Below are positions 48,266-59,040 of a stretch of 64,000 bases of DNA, one piece after another. Position numbers and translations under genes: made by a program. Position 1 is the stretch's first letter. Each line of letters begins with the position of its first letter. Source of the DNA: Chimonanthus salicifolius (lineage: Eukaryota > Streptophyta > Magnoliopsida > Laurales > Calycanthaceae); the NCBI GenBank assembly GCA_013350335.1, contig CM023532.1, forward strand, positions 90,957,383 through 91,021,382, written 5' to 3'. Below the pieces are notes generated by a model, which did not search any database, was not told where the DNA came from, and was given only the letters and a program-made list of their open reading frames with translations.

Positions 48266-49138
48266 CGAAGGGGAGAAGAAAGAAAAAGAAAAAAAAAAGG
48301 GAAAAAAAAAACGAAGGGAAGAGAGGAAGAAGAAAAAGAGGGGAAAAACCGAAGGGGATTGAGAAATCCATCGGAAAACCGGGTAAAAATTTGAGGAAAT
48401 CGAAGAGAAAGGAAAAGAAAAGCAAAGAAAACCGATGAAAACCGAGGTAAGATCGGGGAAGAGGGAAAACCGACGGGAAATGAAAGGTGGGAGAGGAGAG
48501 GAAGGCAGGTTGGAGGATGAGGGAAGGAGAAGAAGATACCTGGCTCGGTCGGGCGGCGACGACGATTCCGAGGTGCTGGTCGTCTGAGCGAAGGAAGAAG
48601 GGGGCCGGAGACGAGAGAGGGAGAAGGAGAACGAGAGAGGAGGCGGCGGCAAGGGTGCCGCGGCACTGTAGCTGCGTGCTACAGTGCGCAGCGAAAAGAA
48701 GGATTTATAAAGGGGGTTTAGGGTTTAGGGTTTCTTTTATTTATTTATTTATTTTTTAAACATAAAATTAGATTTTTCAAAAACAACATTTCAAAATCCG
48801 AGGGGAAATTAGATGTTAAACCTTGGGTGAGGAAAAGTGTGTGATTTTTAATCATTTTGGTATGACAAGGTATAAAATAATTTAAATTACTAAAACGCCC
48901 TTTGAGCTTCTGAGCTCGGGATCGGGCGAGAGAAGGTCTAACACGGGTCCACCTCATCCCCACTGCTACTGAGACCCAAAAATCCCGAAAAATCGGGTCG
49001 GGTCGTTACAGGTGGTGAGTCACATGGAAGATGAAAAGATTAAGTGAGTCAAAGGGGAGGTGGAGGGTTTCCATCTCATGGAAACCCTAGACACCAAAAC
49101 CGTTGGGTAGAGGGAATGTGCCAAGTGTAAGCCATGTG

Positions 49139-52100
49139 TGTAACACCCTGGAATTTCAAAGTTATCATTTTATATGAAAATATTCATATTTACGGAATTG
49201 CCATTGTGATAAAATTGATTTGAATTTAAATGGGTCAATGGCTCAATCAAGACCCAAAGGATGGTAGTTTGTTTACAAAACAAATAAATGGATAAGATGA
49301 ATTTAAACGGGTCAAGAATCATATTTGGGTCAAATTTTGATAAATGGGTCAAGATGGCTAGATGGGACCCAATGGGTCGTGAATGGCATGATTAACCATG
49401 GATTGAGTTCAAGCTTAGTTAATTTAAGTTTATTAATTGCTTGAGTTTGGTTTGAGTTGAAATGAATGATGGGTTTAGTTGAGTTGAATTTATTAGTTTA
49501 GTTAAATTAAATGAATGAGTTAGGTTGGGTGAGTTGGGTAAATGAGTTGGATGAATATGTATTTTTTTTAAATGAGTGAGATGTAGAGATAGAGGGTTTG
49601 TAGGTTGTTTAAATTCAAACACTAGGAAAACGTTGGTGCATGGGAGGCATTACCATGCATGTAACTCCCATTTATGTGATGAATAAAATGGGAGTTACAT
49701 TTTGAATGGGAGTTACTTTTTGAAGTTACAAGGGTTGCAAGGGACGTTGGTTGCATGCATGAGACATTTCATGCATGTAACGGCTACTAAGGAGATATGA
49801 GGGGTGGTGGCTTTGAGAGTTACAAATGCATGAATAAAGGAGAGAATGCAAACAATTACAAGGATATGCATAGGCCGTTGGGTACCCTTGGAGGTTCATC
49901 TCAAAGATGAAACCCCCAAGGAAGGTATTAAGAAATAAAGGTTACACAAATGTTTCATATTCAAAATTGTTACATGCATTGGAACCATGAGGATTAACCA
50001 CCTTAGATGGAAGGTCAAGGGTTAAAAACGTTGGAGGGTTTCATCTCAAGGATGAAACCCCCAAATGAAATAAGAGTTAAAGATAAATGCAATAGGAGTT
50101 ACAATTTTTGGGTACCAAAGAGATCACATGGGCTGAATGAAATTTAGCCAAAGAAGTTTCAGTTTTTCTCTCCCTATCTCTCTCTCGGTCGTTCTTTATC
50201 TTCCCAAACACTAAGAGCAGCAGCTGGTTATTGATATGAAATCAGTCCTTGATTGATTTATTTCACCAAGACAAAAGCATACCTTGAGCAAAAGAGTTGG
50301 CATCAAGGTATTCCATCCAAAGTCAAAAATTCTATCTCTTTCTCTCTTTGCCGTTTTCTACCAAGACCAGCAGCTGGTTGTTTAAATCAGTCCCTGAACA
50401 TCAAGGAATCAAGAAGAAGGAGAGGCTAAGAAAGGACAAGGAACAAGCCGGAGGGAAGATCAATTGGAGGAGTCGCAGAAACGGTAGGTTTTTCGATGAA
50501 CAATTTTTAAATCATGATCCGGCCATTGGATGGCCGAATCTAACAAAGGTTAAATATTGGTTGGAAGTACATGAATGAGATAAAAATATGGACCATAGGG
50601 TTCGGCCCCATTGGATGGCCAAACCCCATGGAAATAATTGATTTATTTGGATGGTTTTTGGAAATTAAAACCATACAAATATGGGACTGTCTTTAGATGA
50701 TTTTAAGTGTGTGTTTTAAAAAGGTTAAAACATAAATAAGGAAGTTTGTTTTGGACATAGATGAATGATTAAGAAATTCAAAACCAAAGGTCACAGGGTT
50801 CGGCCACCATGGAGGGCCGAACCCCATGCAAATAATGGTTTGGTTTTGATGTATTTGAAACATATAAACCATGAAGTTGGTGGACTGTTTTGGGTTATTA
50901 TTTAAGATTCAAATACATGTTTTGGAAAGGGTTAAAAACATGGATCTGTATGACAAAGGACTGAAGTTAGCATGGTTTAAAACAGTGGTTCAAAACTGAT
51001 GAAATGGACCATTTGGATCGGCCATTTTGGATGGCCGAATTCCATGAAATAATATGGTCATTTGGGACAAGTAGATGAACTGATTTAGATGGTGTTTAAG
51101 AGGTATAAAGGCAGCAATATTATATTGATTTTGTATGTTTAAATAACACCAAAAACATGTTTTAGAAGACCAAAACATGGACATAGGGTTCGGCCACCTT
51201 GGATGGCCGAACCCCATGTAAGTATTTGGTTGTTTGGTTTGGCTTTCAAGAAGATGGAAATCACATCAATTATGGACTTAGTATTAAGGTGATGATGGAA
51301 AATAGGATTAAAATCTTTAGGGTGAGGCTCGGCCATGTTATGTGGCCGAACCCCACCAATTGTCATGTGATGGACTTTGTTGTCTAAGGAAAAATTAGGC
51401 AAAGGATAGTATAATGGCATTATTGTAAATAAGGATGAAAAGATGAAATGATCAAAAGAATGGACTTATGAGCCAAAACCTAAGGTGGTAAGATTTGGCC
51501 ATGTAGTATGGCCGAACTCTACCAAGTGTCATTTGAAAAGTTTGGGATACTTAGATGGTATTAAGTAAATAAAAGATTTATCAAAGTTTAAATGAGTGAG
51601 GTTCGGCCATGGGGTATGGCCGAACCCCACAAAGTGGATTTTTGGGATTTAAATCAAATTAGAATCATTTGGTCAAATGATTAACTTGCTGCCATGTACA
51701 TAGGGTATTCGGATTTCTAGAACGGTGTACAAAGTCGTGATCGAAAGACGGTCCAAAGGAAGGGTCGAACAAAGTAAACTATTGTAGGTTTCCTACCTTG
51801 TTGTAACCACATATCTTATTCGCTGTTTTATGTTTATTTGAATAAGTTATTTGAATGAAATGATATTTACCAATGAATGATTGCATAGACATCTCATGCA
51901 TGGCATGGGATAATGGTGTTGTAACAGGAGGCCACACTCCGTCGGGGCGTCCGAAAGACCACTGTGGGGTACCCTGATGATGAGAATCCCATCAGGAGGA
52001 ATCCGGAGGCCACACTCCGTCGGGGAGTCCGAAAGACCACTGTGGGTTACCTTGACGATGAGAATCCCGTCAAGTGATGGCTAATGGTGATGGGTGGGAC

Positions 52101-52840
52101 TCATTACATGTTCATTTCATACATAGCATATTTTTACAGAATTTTGTCACACATGTATTACTATTATTCTATTTGCATGTTTTTGACTAACCATGTGGTA
52201 GCCCTATTCGGAAACACTACTGGGTGCGTTGATCTAACGCGCTATCTATATCCTTAGTGGATGATGCAGGGAAAGGAAAGAACGTGGTTGGAGAAGAGGA
52301 CCAAGTACGGAAACTTGGGCGGTTTGAATAATTGGAATGGACTATGAATGGATTATTTATGGACTTGTTATTTGATTTATTTGGACAATGTAATTTGGTA
52401 ATTAGAGGTTGGCATGTAATAAGTAGTTAAGTAGATGCTATGGTTGGATTTATTTGGATGGTTTGGAATGAATGGTAGACTAAGGTTATATAATAATTTT
52501 GGAGAATAAATTAGGTACTTTGCTATCTAAGAATGGAAAATTGGATTAGTCATAGGATCTATTATAACCTCAGTTAGATTTAGACTAAATTAATTCCGCT
52601 AGTTATATATGTACCATGTGCGGATAAGTTTTATGGACTTAGTTCATACGCACATGGGCTTGGCCAGTTAAGGGTCGGATTTAGAGATCCGAACTTAACT
52701 CGCGTCGTGACACTCCGCCCCGATCACATAACTATTATATTTAAAAAAAAAATAAACTCTGAAAATTAGAGTGATAACTATTATATTTAAAAAAAAAAAA
52801 TAAACTCTGAAAATTAGAGTGAAAAGGGCGGGGTGTTACA
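49139..52840 (+). mobile_element. solo LTR, plus orientation (3702 bp)
   Basis: Flanked by ATGTG at 49134-49138 and 52841-52845. Starts TGTAACACCC, ends GGGGTGTTACA. Hairpins at 50517-50537, 50591-50631, 50796-50829, 51006-51045, 51182-51220, 51322-51356, 51488-51521, 51597-51632. Two adjacent copies of the GGCCACACTCCGTCGGGG box with AGAATCCC(A/G)TCA (51927-52075); TACTGGGTGCGTT box near 52219; a 47-bp duplication including the A-tract at its end (52728-52820). Confidence 0.9.
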
Positions 52841-55719
52841 ATGTGCCCTCTTGGTTAGCCAAGGGACACATGGGAAAGACTCCATCTTGATGAGGGTGGT
52901 TGGGGAGATTAGGGTTAGCAGCAACCAAAACCCTAGGGCTAACTCTTCATCTCATTCAGTCTCTCCCTCTCTCAAGCTCTCCTTGGCTGATCCCCTCTAG
53001 AGAAAAGAAAAGACTTAGGGTTTTTCCATCTCAACCTCTCTCCCTCTCCAAAACCCTAAGGCAAGATAGTAAGGGCTTACACAAGAACAAGCCTCCTTTG
53101 GCCGAACCACTCCTTGAGAAAGAGATAGAAAACTCCCATCTCATACTCTCCCTCTCTCCCTCTCTCAAACCTTCACTCCTTGGCCGAAGCCTCTCTTAGC
53201 GTTTTCACCTCAAACCCTCCCTCTCAAGCAACCCCTTTGGCCGAATACATCAAGAAGACTCTCAACCTCTCTCTCTCCCATTTAGTCACTAACTCGGAGA
53301 AACCGAAGAATGGAGGAGGAAGAAGGAAGGACTAAGGAAGGAGAAAAATGGAGGAGCAAGACGGAACGAAAGAAAACGAAGGACTTGCAGAATCGGTATG
53401 TATGGTTTAACAAGGTTTATTAATTAGAAAGAAAACAAGGGAACCATGGTTTCGGCTACAGAATGGCCGAAACCATGGGGCTCCATTTCGGATTGAAAAT
53501 GGTTGGCCAAATGGTTATAGGCCATGGATTTGAAATCCATCAGAGGAATGTCAATGAGGTGGACATAAAAGTGAAGTATGATACAAAATCCGAAATATGG
53601 TTTTTAGAGATGGAAAAATGGACAAAACCCTAATGGGTAAGATAGGTTATATAAATGAAGTTGTTAAGGACAATATGTATACATGACTTATGACAACATG
53701 CATGATTGAATATGAGGAATGGAGAAGGATCAAGGATCATGGTTCGGCCCTTGCATGGCCGAACCCTAATTTTTATATATGTGGATCATGGAGGAAAAAT
53801 GATGAACCATTTCGGCCATGTTGTATGGACGAACCCCATGGAAGAATATTTAGGGATTTAAGTACATGATGAACCATGGCTATCATGCCAGGAAATAAAT
53901 GGAAAATGATGGACCATGGGTTCGGCCATGTTGTATGGCCGAACCCCATGGAGGAAGGTTCATACATATGGCCGAACCCCATGGAGGAAGTTTTTATGAA
54001 CCAAGGAATATTTGTGATTAACTATGGATTTCCTAGTTAAGGAAGAAAAAGGAAAAGGAATGACGTTTAAAATGGAGAAGGATGGAAAACAATGGACCAT
54101 GGGTTCGGCTATGATGTATGGCCGAACCCCATGGAGAAATGTTGATGGATTTAAATGTGGTTAGACCATGAGAAGATGGAAACAAGGAACCATGGGTTCG
54201 GCCATGGTGTATGGCCGAACTCCATGAATCATTTTATGGACCATCAAGTTAAAAATGGAAGATGGAATGTTTATAATCTAAGTATGTTTTAGATAAATAA
54301 CTTTGGACTATTAAGTTAAGAACTAAGATGACAAAAATGTAGCACCAAAATGGCCGAACCCCATGGATGACATTTTATGGACCTTTGTGGATCTAGGTAT
54401 GGTTGGATTAATAAATCAAAGATGGAATGATGTTGGACCCGCATTGGTTAAAATAACAAAGACTAAAAGAGGGGTCAAAATCAAAAGGGTGAGGTTCGGC
54501 CATGTTGTATGGCCGAACCCCACTAATGCATTTTTATGGACCTAAAACATTTTCAGCCCTAAGGTATGGCCAAAACCCCTTGGGGGTCTTAACCGGGCTA
54601 AGGACTATAATCATAGGTGGAAATGAACATGGAATGATAGGAATCAAATGGGTCATCATTTTGATCTATTTATGTGTAATAAGGTAACGGGATTTCACAA
54701 ACGGGCGTACGATCGGCTTGACGCGATCGGTGATCAGTTTTTGGACGAAAATGCAAGGACACTATATTTGGACGTTGGTAGGATTCCTACCTTATTGAAA
54801 ATCATGGAATATGTCTATGTGATGTTTTTACTTCTATGTGCAATGAATTATTTTGGTATCAAATGATATGTTTTAATGACGGGATTTTCATGCTATATGT
54901 GCAATATGAATAGCATGTTTTGCACTCATATCTCATGCATGGCATGGGAGGGATCAATGAGGGGAGTCCACGCTCCATTCAGATATCCGATAAACACATG
55001 TGGGGAGGGATCCGCACTGATTCCGGCTTATGATGTTTGCAATAAAAAGAGGAGTCCACGCTCCGTTCGGTGGGACCGATAAGGCATACGTGGGGAATCA
55101 TGACAATACTTTGATGTGAATTATCCATCAAGAGGAATACTATGTGATTGTGATATGGTTGATGGGTGGGATTCATGGCATATGACACCCATGGCATGGC
55201 ATGGACTTGCATGGTTTTGATATTATATATTTATCTATGTGATTTTTATACTAATCCATGTGTTTGACCCTACTCTGAGTACCTACTGGACGCGTTGTCT
55301 AACGCCCTACTTCTACCTTAGATGATGACACAGGGAATGGACGGAGCGAAGGACGTGAACGGAGCCAAGCTTAGGAGCTTGGATGACCTAGATTTATTTT
55401 ATTTAAGTTTTTATTATGGACAATGTAATTTGAGTAATTAGCATTTTTGGGACTATAATAACTTAGTGATGGACTTCCTTGCTATTTAAAATTGGATAGG
55501 ATAGTAACTCTATTATAATTCTGCAACTATGTTTAATTCCGCAAGTTTAAACTTATTACATGTGAACCGTTTTAGTGGACTTAGTCCACGGACATGTATT
55601 GCCAGTTAAGGGCCGGGCTTTGGATGCCCGACTTAGCTCTCTCTAACTCTTTATTTTTTTTAAAAAAAAATAGACTCTGATTTTTCGGCGAATGAAAAAG
55701 GGGGGGGTGTTACAGGCTA

Positions 55720-56415
55720 TGGACCGATCGAATGGTAGAACTAAGCCGCAGTTGTTTGAAGGTCTGCGGACCGTTATGTGCACATGGTGTTTGGTGGATT
55801 AGATGATTGATGGGTTGGGCAATCATTGGCATTTGCATTACATGTATATCTAATTTTGTTACTATGGATTTTGTTTATGTTTTATTTAATAATGCTGGAA
55901 ATCCCATTCGGTTTGACACTACATGCTTGTTTGTATCTTTCACTGGGCATGGAGCTCACACCCCTTACATTCCAAGCTTTCGAAAGGAATTAGGCCAAGG
56001 TGACGTTTCAAAACTGAACTAGGATAATTCTTGGAGCCGCTAGGACGGAGGAGTATAGTTAATTGATTTATTAGTCTTACAGACATTTTATTTGGTTGAA
56101 GATTATTTGGGACTCGCGGAGTGTCAATTGAGTTTGTATTAGACTTATAGTTTGAGATTCTATTTTTATCTTGGGATGTGAGATTTGATATTTAATTCCT
56201 TTGAGATAATTTAGTTATTTTGGAGATGATTTTCTATTCCACGGTTGTTAAATGATACATCGATGTGACATGAAGTCCATGGCTGTTTAAATTAATTATT
56301 CCGCACTCTGATTACTTAAAAAATATTTTAGCCATGAATGTGTGCCTCATGTCGGATCGGACCCTTTTAACTTAAATAGCTCCCCATTCGTTGGTTAAAC
56401 AGGTGGGTGGTTACA
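55720..56415 (+). mobile_element. LTR 2 of the gag-only element, segment 3
   Basis: Resumes LTR 2 (CTATGGACCGATCGAATGGT; compare 8150-8190) and ends GGTTACA three bases before another primer site. Because a gag follows it, this LTR is shared: 3' LTR of copy B and 5' LTR of copy C. Confidence 0.85.
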
Positions 56416-56418
56416 GTA

Positions 56419-56430
56419 TGGTATCAGATC
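56419..56430 (+). promoter_or_regulatory. primer-binding site (tRNA-iMet), copy C
   Basis: TGGTATCAGATC, one base from TGGTATCAGAGC, after the LTR end at 56415. Confidence 0.85.
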
Positions 56431-56609
56431 TTAGGTTCAACTCTACGGCTGTGAGTAGGGCCAAGATTAGAGGTTGAATCTTAGTTTTTCCCCTTATGCT
56501 GAGTGGGGTAGAAGGATTTCTTAGAGCGGAAGGTTAGTTTTTGTGTTGGTGGCTTAGCTTAATTAGCTTTAGTGATTGTTATTTGAATTCTTGCATATTT
56601 GTGAGACTC

Positions 56610-57152
56610 ATGGAATCTAGTTCCGCAGATATGGCAGAAAGAGGCAATCGTTGTGGCAAAGTAATAGCTACTCCCGTTGTGGAGCATCGTGAGGTTGTTT
56701 AGCAGCTCAGGGGAGGGTTTGTTGAGAGCACTGATTCAGGAGAGCAAGTCAATCAATAGCCACTTCAACCTCTAGTGCAACCTCTAGTTCAACCTCCAAT
56801 GCAGGCTTCAGAGCAGCCTTCCTATCCAATCAACCTTGAGACCAGGGAAATATATCGGTTGATTCGCGAGGCTATGGGAGCTCTCTCTAGAGGGGCAGTT
56901 AGAGACTGCCATGGGGTTTCGTCTTCCAACACTACTGGAGACACTAGGGAGTTGACAACACTCAGGTACTTCCAGAGACAATCACCCCCAAAATTCAAAG
57001 GTGACCTGAACCCTAGAGTAGTTCAGAACTGGATTCACAGAATTGAGAAGATATTCAAAGCTTTAGCCATCACTGACGACAAGACCAAAGTTATTTTGGC
57101 AAGTTATAAATTGGTTGAGGAAGCAAGACAGTGGTGGGATGAGCTAGCAAAG
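56610..57152 (+). pseudogene. gag of the gag-only element, copy C, truncated
   Basis: ATG at 56610 (MESSSADMAERG). Two in-frame TAG codons (about 56700 and 56757) sit where Gln is expected; the frame is open from 56760. The proline/glutamine-rich linker is followed by the Gag core: TTLRYFQRQSPPKFKGDLN, NPRVVQNWIHRIEKIF, ARQWWDELAK. It retains the uninterrupted GAGTTGACAACACT that in copy B is the target of G1. After about 57152 the sequence changes abruptly to a copia RNase H. Confidence 0.88.
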
Positions 57153-57537
57153 CAAAAAACAGGATGTTGTTGCCCGTTCATCTACCGAAGTTGAATATCG
57201 AGCTATGGCCTCTACCATTGCTGAGATTGTTTGAATTCGTTGGTTACTTACAGGCATAGGTGTCTCTCTTTCTTCTCCCACTCCTATGTATTGTGATAAT
57301 AAAAATGATATTCAAATAGCATATAACTCAATCATTCATGAGCACACCAAGTATATTAAGTTGGACTGTCACTTTGGACAACATCATCTTCAACTTGGCA
57401 CGATTCTCTCCCATTTGTATATTTTACCCTGCAATTGGCTAACTTCTTCACGAACTCATATACCATTACACGCTTCAAGTCTCTTCTTGGCAAACTCTCG
57501 ATGTTTAACACTTTAACATTGCGAGTTTGAAGACAGA
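57153..57537 (+). pseudogene. Ty1/copia RNase H 3' fragment
   Basis: Begins KKQDVVARSSTEVEYRAMA, the hallmark of the copia RNase H end, then IRWLLTGIGVSL, MYCDNKND and LDCHFGQHHLQLG. A TGA at 57232-57234 interrupts it and frameshifts are likely after about 57410. The last part still shows the 'SLLGKLSMF'-like terminus in another frame. It lies directly upstream of a short LTR. Nothing of the copia gag, protease, integrase or RT is present, so this is a 5'-truncated 3' end joined to gypsy gag. Confidence 0.85.
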
Positions 57538-57688
57538 TGTTAGATTGTATTATCCCATTTTTATAAGGACGGATTGGTAATTATGCTTAGGGGTAATTTA
57601 GTCTTTATTCCTTTATGATTAGGATTTCTTTTTGTATATATATTTTTGTATTGTATTCAATGAAACTACCTATTGGAACATTATCACA
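57538..57688 (+). mobile_element. copia LTR (151 bp)
   Basis: TGTTAGATTG to TTATCACA, preceded by a purine-rich AGTTTGAAGACAGA and containing TATATATATTTTTGTA. Length and position fit a small copia 3' LTR. No target duplication could be assigned because the 5' end is missing. Confidence 0.65.
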
Positions 57689-57781
57689 TATGTCAAAAGT
57701 GTTTTAGAAAGTCAAAATTTTTAAACAAAGCGCCTTCAGCAGAGCCGTCCAAAATTTAAAATATATTAATATTGATATGAA

Positions 57782-57782
<1 letters not shown>

Positions 57783-57811
<29 letters not shown>
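57783..57811. repeat. (AAT)n microsatellite followed by GA-rich tract
   Basis: About nine AAT/ATA triplets, then GAGAGAGAGTGTG (57818-57831) and more GA-rich text to 57854. Confidence 0.95.
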
Positions 57812-57812
<1 letters not shown>

Positions 57813-57904
57813 TAAAGAGAGAGAGAGTGTGTAAGGGAGGGAGAGAGACAGAGAATGCATCCATTTACAGACAAGTTTATTCAACAAAGCAGAAATCGTG
57901 GTAT

Positions 57905-57910
57905 TTTATT
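57905..57910 (-). terminator. polyadenylation signal for the Ole e 6-like gene
   Basis: AATAAA on the minus strand, about 95 bp after the stop at 58006; a second AATAAA lies at 57876-57881. Confidence 0.55.
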
Positions 57911-58005
57911 AATGGGTTAAAAACGAGAGAACAAACGAGGCCCAATGTAAGTATATGGCCTTATATAGTTATTTCCCATTTTCCTTCGACACAGCTGAAG
58001 ATGGC

Positions 58006-58956
58006 TTAATAAGGCTTCTGCGGGACTAACTTTTCCAGCTTAAATGTGTCTTTCTCGTTGCTCAGCTTGGGCAGGACTTTCTCGTTCCTAGCCGGTGATG
58101 GGACTACCTTTCTGCTCGGCTTTGGTGGGAGAGCTGTCGAAAGCAAAGTCGAGACACAAATCATCCAGGAGAATGTTAAATAATATTGAAATCTTTCTAA
58201 CTTTAATAAAATGTTGTCTTCATCATGAATGGGCCACTTATATTTGCTCTCTAGGACATGGGTTTTTTCGAACTGTCCACACCAGGCATTTTATCATAAT
58301 TAACAAATGGGCTTATTTAGGCATAATCCAAGATGGCCTGACCCAATTCATTGTGATCAGTGTTGTGTGAATCCTTCAGTTTTTGTGCATTACAAAGATT
58401 GAATTTCAATCAAAATAATAGAAACTCAAAAGGAAAAGAACCTATATACCATTTGATATTCAATTGAGTGAGGTAAATCAACCCAGTATTATCTGCTATT
58501 AACTAAAAAGGAACACTCAAATTTCAATTGAAACGAGTGACTTACCTTTGATTTTTATTTATTTTTGGTTTAAAGATGGATATGGCATTACTGTTGAGAT
58601 TCACCCATTTCACCTCCGGACCTTGTGGCATCTTTGCCAAGTCCCTTACAATTATTATCTGAGGAGTCGTCAATGGCTTAAGATAAACAGTCTGATTTCA
58701 AGTGTTTTGTCAGTTCAAGAAATTTTGATTATTTGTTAGATTCCTAATAATTACCTTTGTAAAATGCTGTCGGCAACCTACAGCCAAAAGTGCAGCTGAA
58801 TTTACAGAACCAGGAGCCAGTTTTGCCACATCCCATATCACATTTTTTTGCACAACCCATTTCAAATTGCCAATCATATGTATGTGCATTGCAAATGGTA
58901 GATGTTGCAAGGAGAAAGCACAGAGTCATAGCAAGGAAAGCCTTTGAAGAAGCCAT
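58006..58956 (-). CDS. secreted cysteine-rich protein, pollen allergen Ole e 6-like (two exons)
   Basis: Exon 1 is 58956-58755 and exon 2 is 58133-58006; the intron starts GTAATT and ends GACAG after a pyrimidine-rich stretch, phase 1. The product has 109 residues. Residues 1-24 form a signal peptide (hydrophobic FLAMTLCFLLA, likely cut after CNA). Six cysteines at 35, 39, 43, 51, 55 and 59 give CX3CX3CX7CX3CX3C, the spacing style of the Ole e 6 family, small secreted proteins stabilised by three disulfides and often expressed in pollen. Exon 2 adds 42 residues rich in Lys and Pro with no cysteine. Without splicing the ORF would stop at 58744, three codons past the donor. Codons stay open throughout exon 2, and a TATA box and AATAAA flank the gene. 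Family assignment is from the cysteine pattern only; transcripts would settle the second exon. Confidence 0.75.
58134..58754 (-). other. predicted intron of the Ole e 6-like gene (621 bp)
   Basis: Donor AAG|GTAATT and acceptor CGACAG|CT; AT-rich interior. Chosen because joining there keeps exon 2 open for 42 codons to TAA. Confidence 0.65.
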
Positions 58957-59020
58957 CTTGCAGATACTCTTAACTTGTAGAAGATTTGCTGGTGTGATGA
59001 GAAAGACAGGAAAAGGGAGG

Positions 59021-59030
59021 CCTTTATAGG
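59021..59030 (-). promoter_or_regulatory. TATA box of the Ole e 6-like gene
   Basis: CCTATAAAGG on the minus strand about 65 bp upstream of the ATG at 58956, leaving room for a 5' UTR of 30-40 bases. Confidence 0.65.
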
Positions 59031-59040
59031 GACTGTAAGT

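Larger units (their letters stand above)
46241..49010 (-). mobile_element. solo LTR of a different gypsy family, minus orientation (2770 bp)
   Basis: Flanked by GGTGG at 46236-46240 and 49011-49015. On the minus strand it runs from TGTAACGACCCGACCCG (49010) to GGTGTTACA-type text (46241). It lacks the GGTTCGGCC palindromes. Minus-strand features: a TATA-like TTTATAAAT at about 48696-48704, a perfect 9-bp-arm hairpin GCACTGTAG/CTACAGTGC at about 48664-48688, a purine/pyrimidine-biased tract (48270-48530), four 22-bp palindromic repeats and four 89-bp tandem repeats. ORFs in the pyrimidine-rich tract (48012-48666) are low-complexity artefacts. Confidence 0.85.
28998..55714 (+). mobile_element. 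E4: solo LTR opened by three later insertions
   Basis: Flanked by GGCTA at 28993-28997 and 55715-55719. Its own sequence is 28998-29205, 45854-46240, 49016-49138 and 52846-55714, about 3.6 kb in total, starting TGTAAGAGCCC and ending GGTGTTACA. The last segment has the usual LTR layout: CT-rich leader-like text (52950-53290), hairpins (53442-53478, 53738-53769, 53806-53841, 53917-53950, 54097-54136, 54189-54227, 54491-54524), doubled GGAGTCCACGCTCC boxes (54964-55090), the CTACTGGACGCGTT box (about 55282) and an A-tract (about 55661-55669). No coding region of its own remains. Confidence 0.85.

Noticed and set aside
48012..48666. Three overlapping minus-strand ORFs of 137-175 residues
   Set aside because: They are Phe/Pro/Ser-rich translations of a pyrimidine-biased tract and of the 22-bp repeat in a solo LTR, open in several frames at once, with no conserved motif.
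54363..54687. ORFs with VRFGHVVWPNPT-type motifs
   Set aside because: These words are translations of the GGTTCGGCCATGTTGTATGGCCGAACC palindrome and appear in many unrelated LTR ORFs (also 26126, 27133, 51199).
28998..55714. E4 as a full-length 26.7-kb giant retrotransposon
   Set aside because: The internal coding sequence belongs to E5, which has its own LTRs and duplication. After removing insertions only about 3.6 kb of LTR remains.
58744..58956. Unspliced 70-residue ORF as the complete gene
   Set aside because: It ends three codons beyond a good GTAATT donor, and an acceptor 621 bp on opens a 42-codon exon with a proper stop; splicing is the better model, though not proven.
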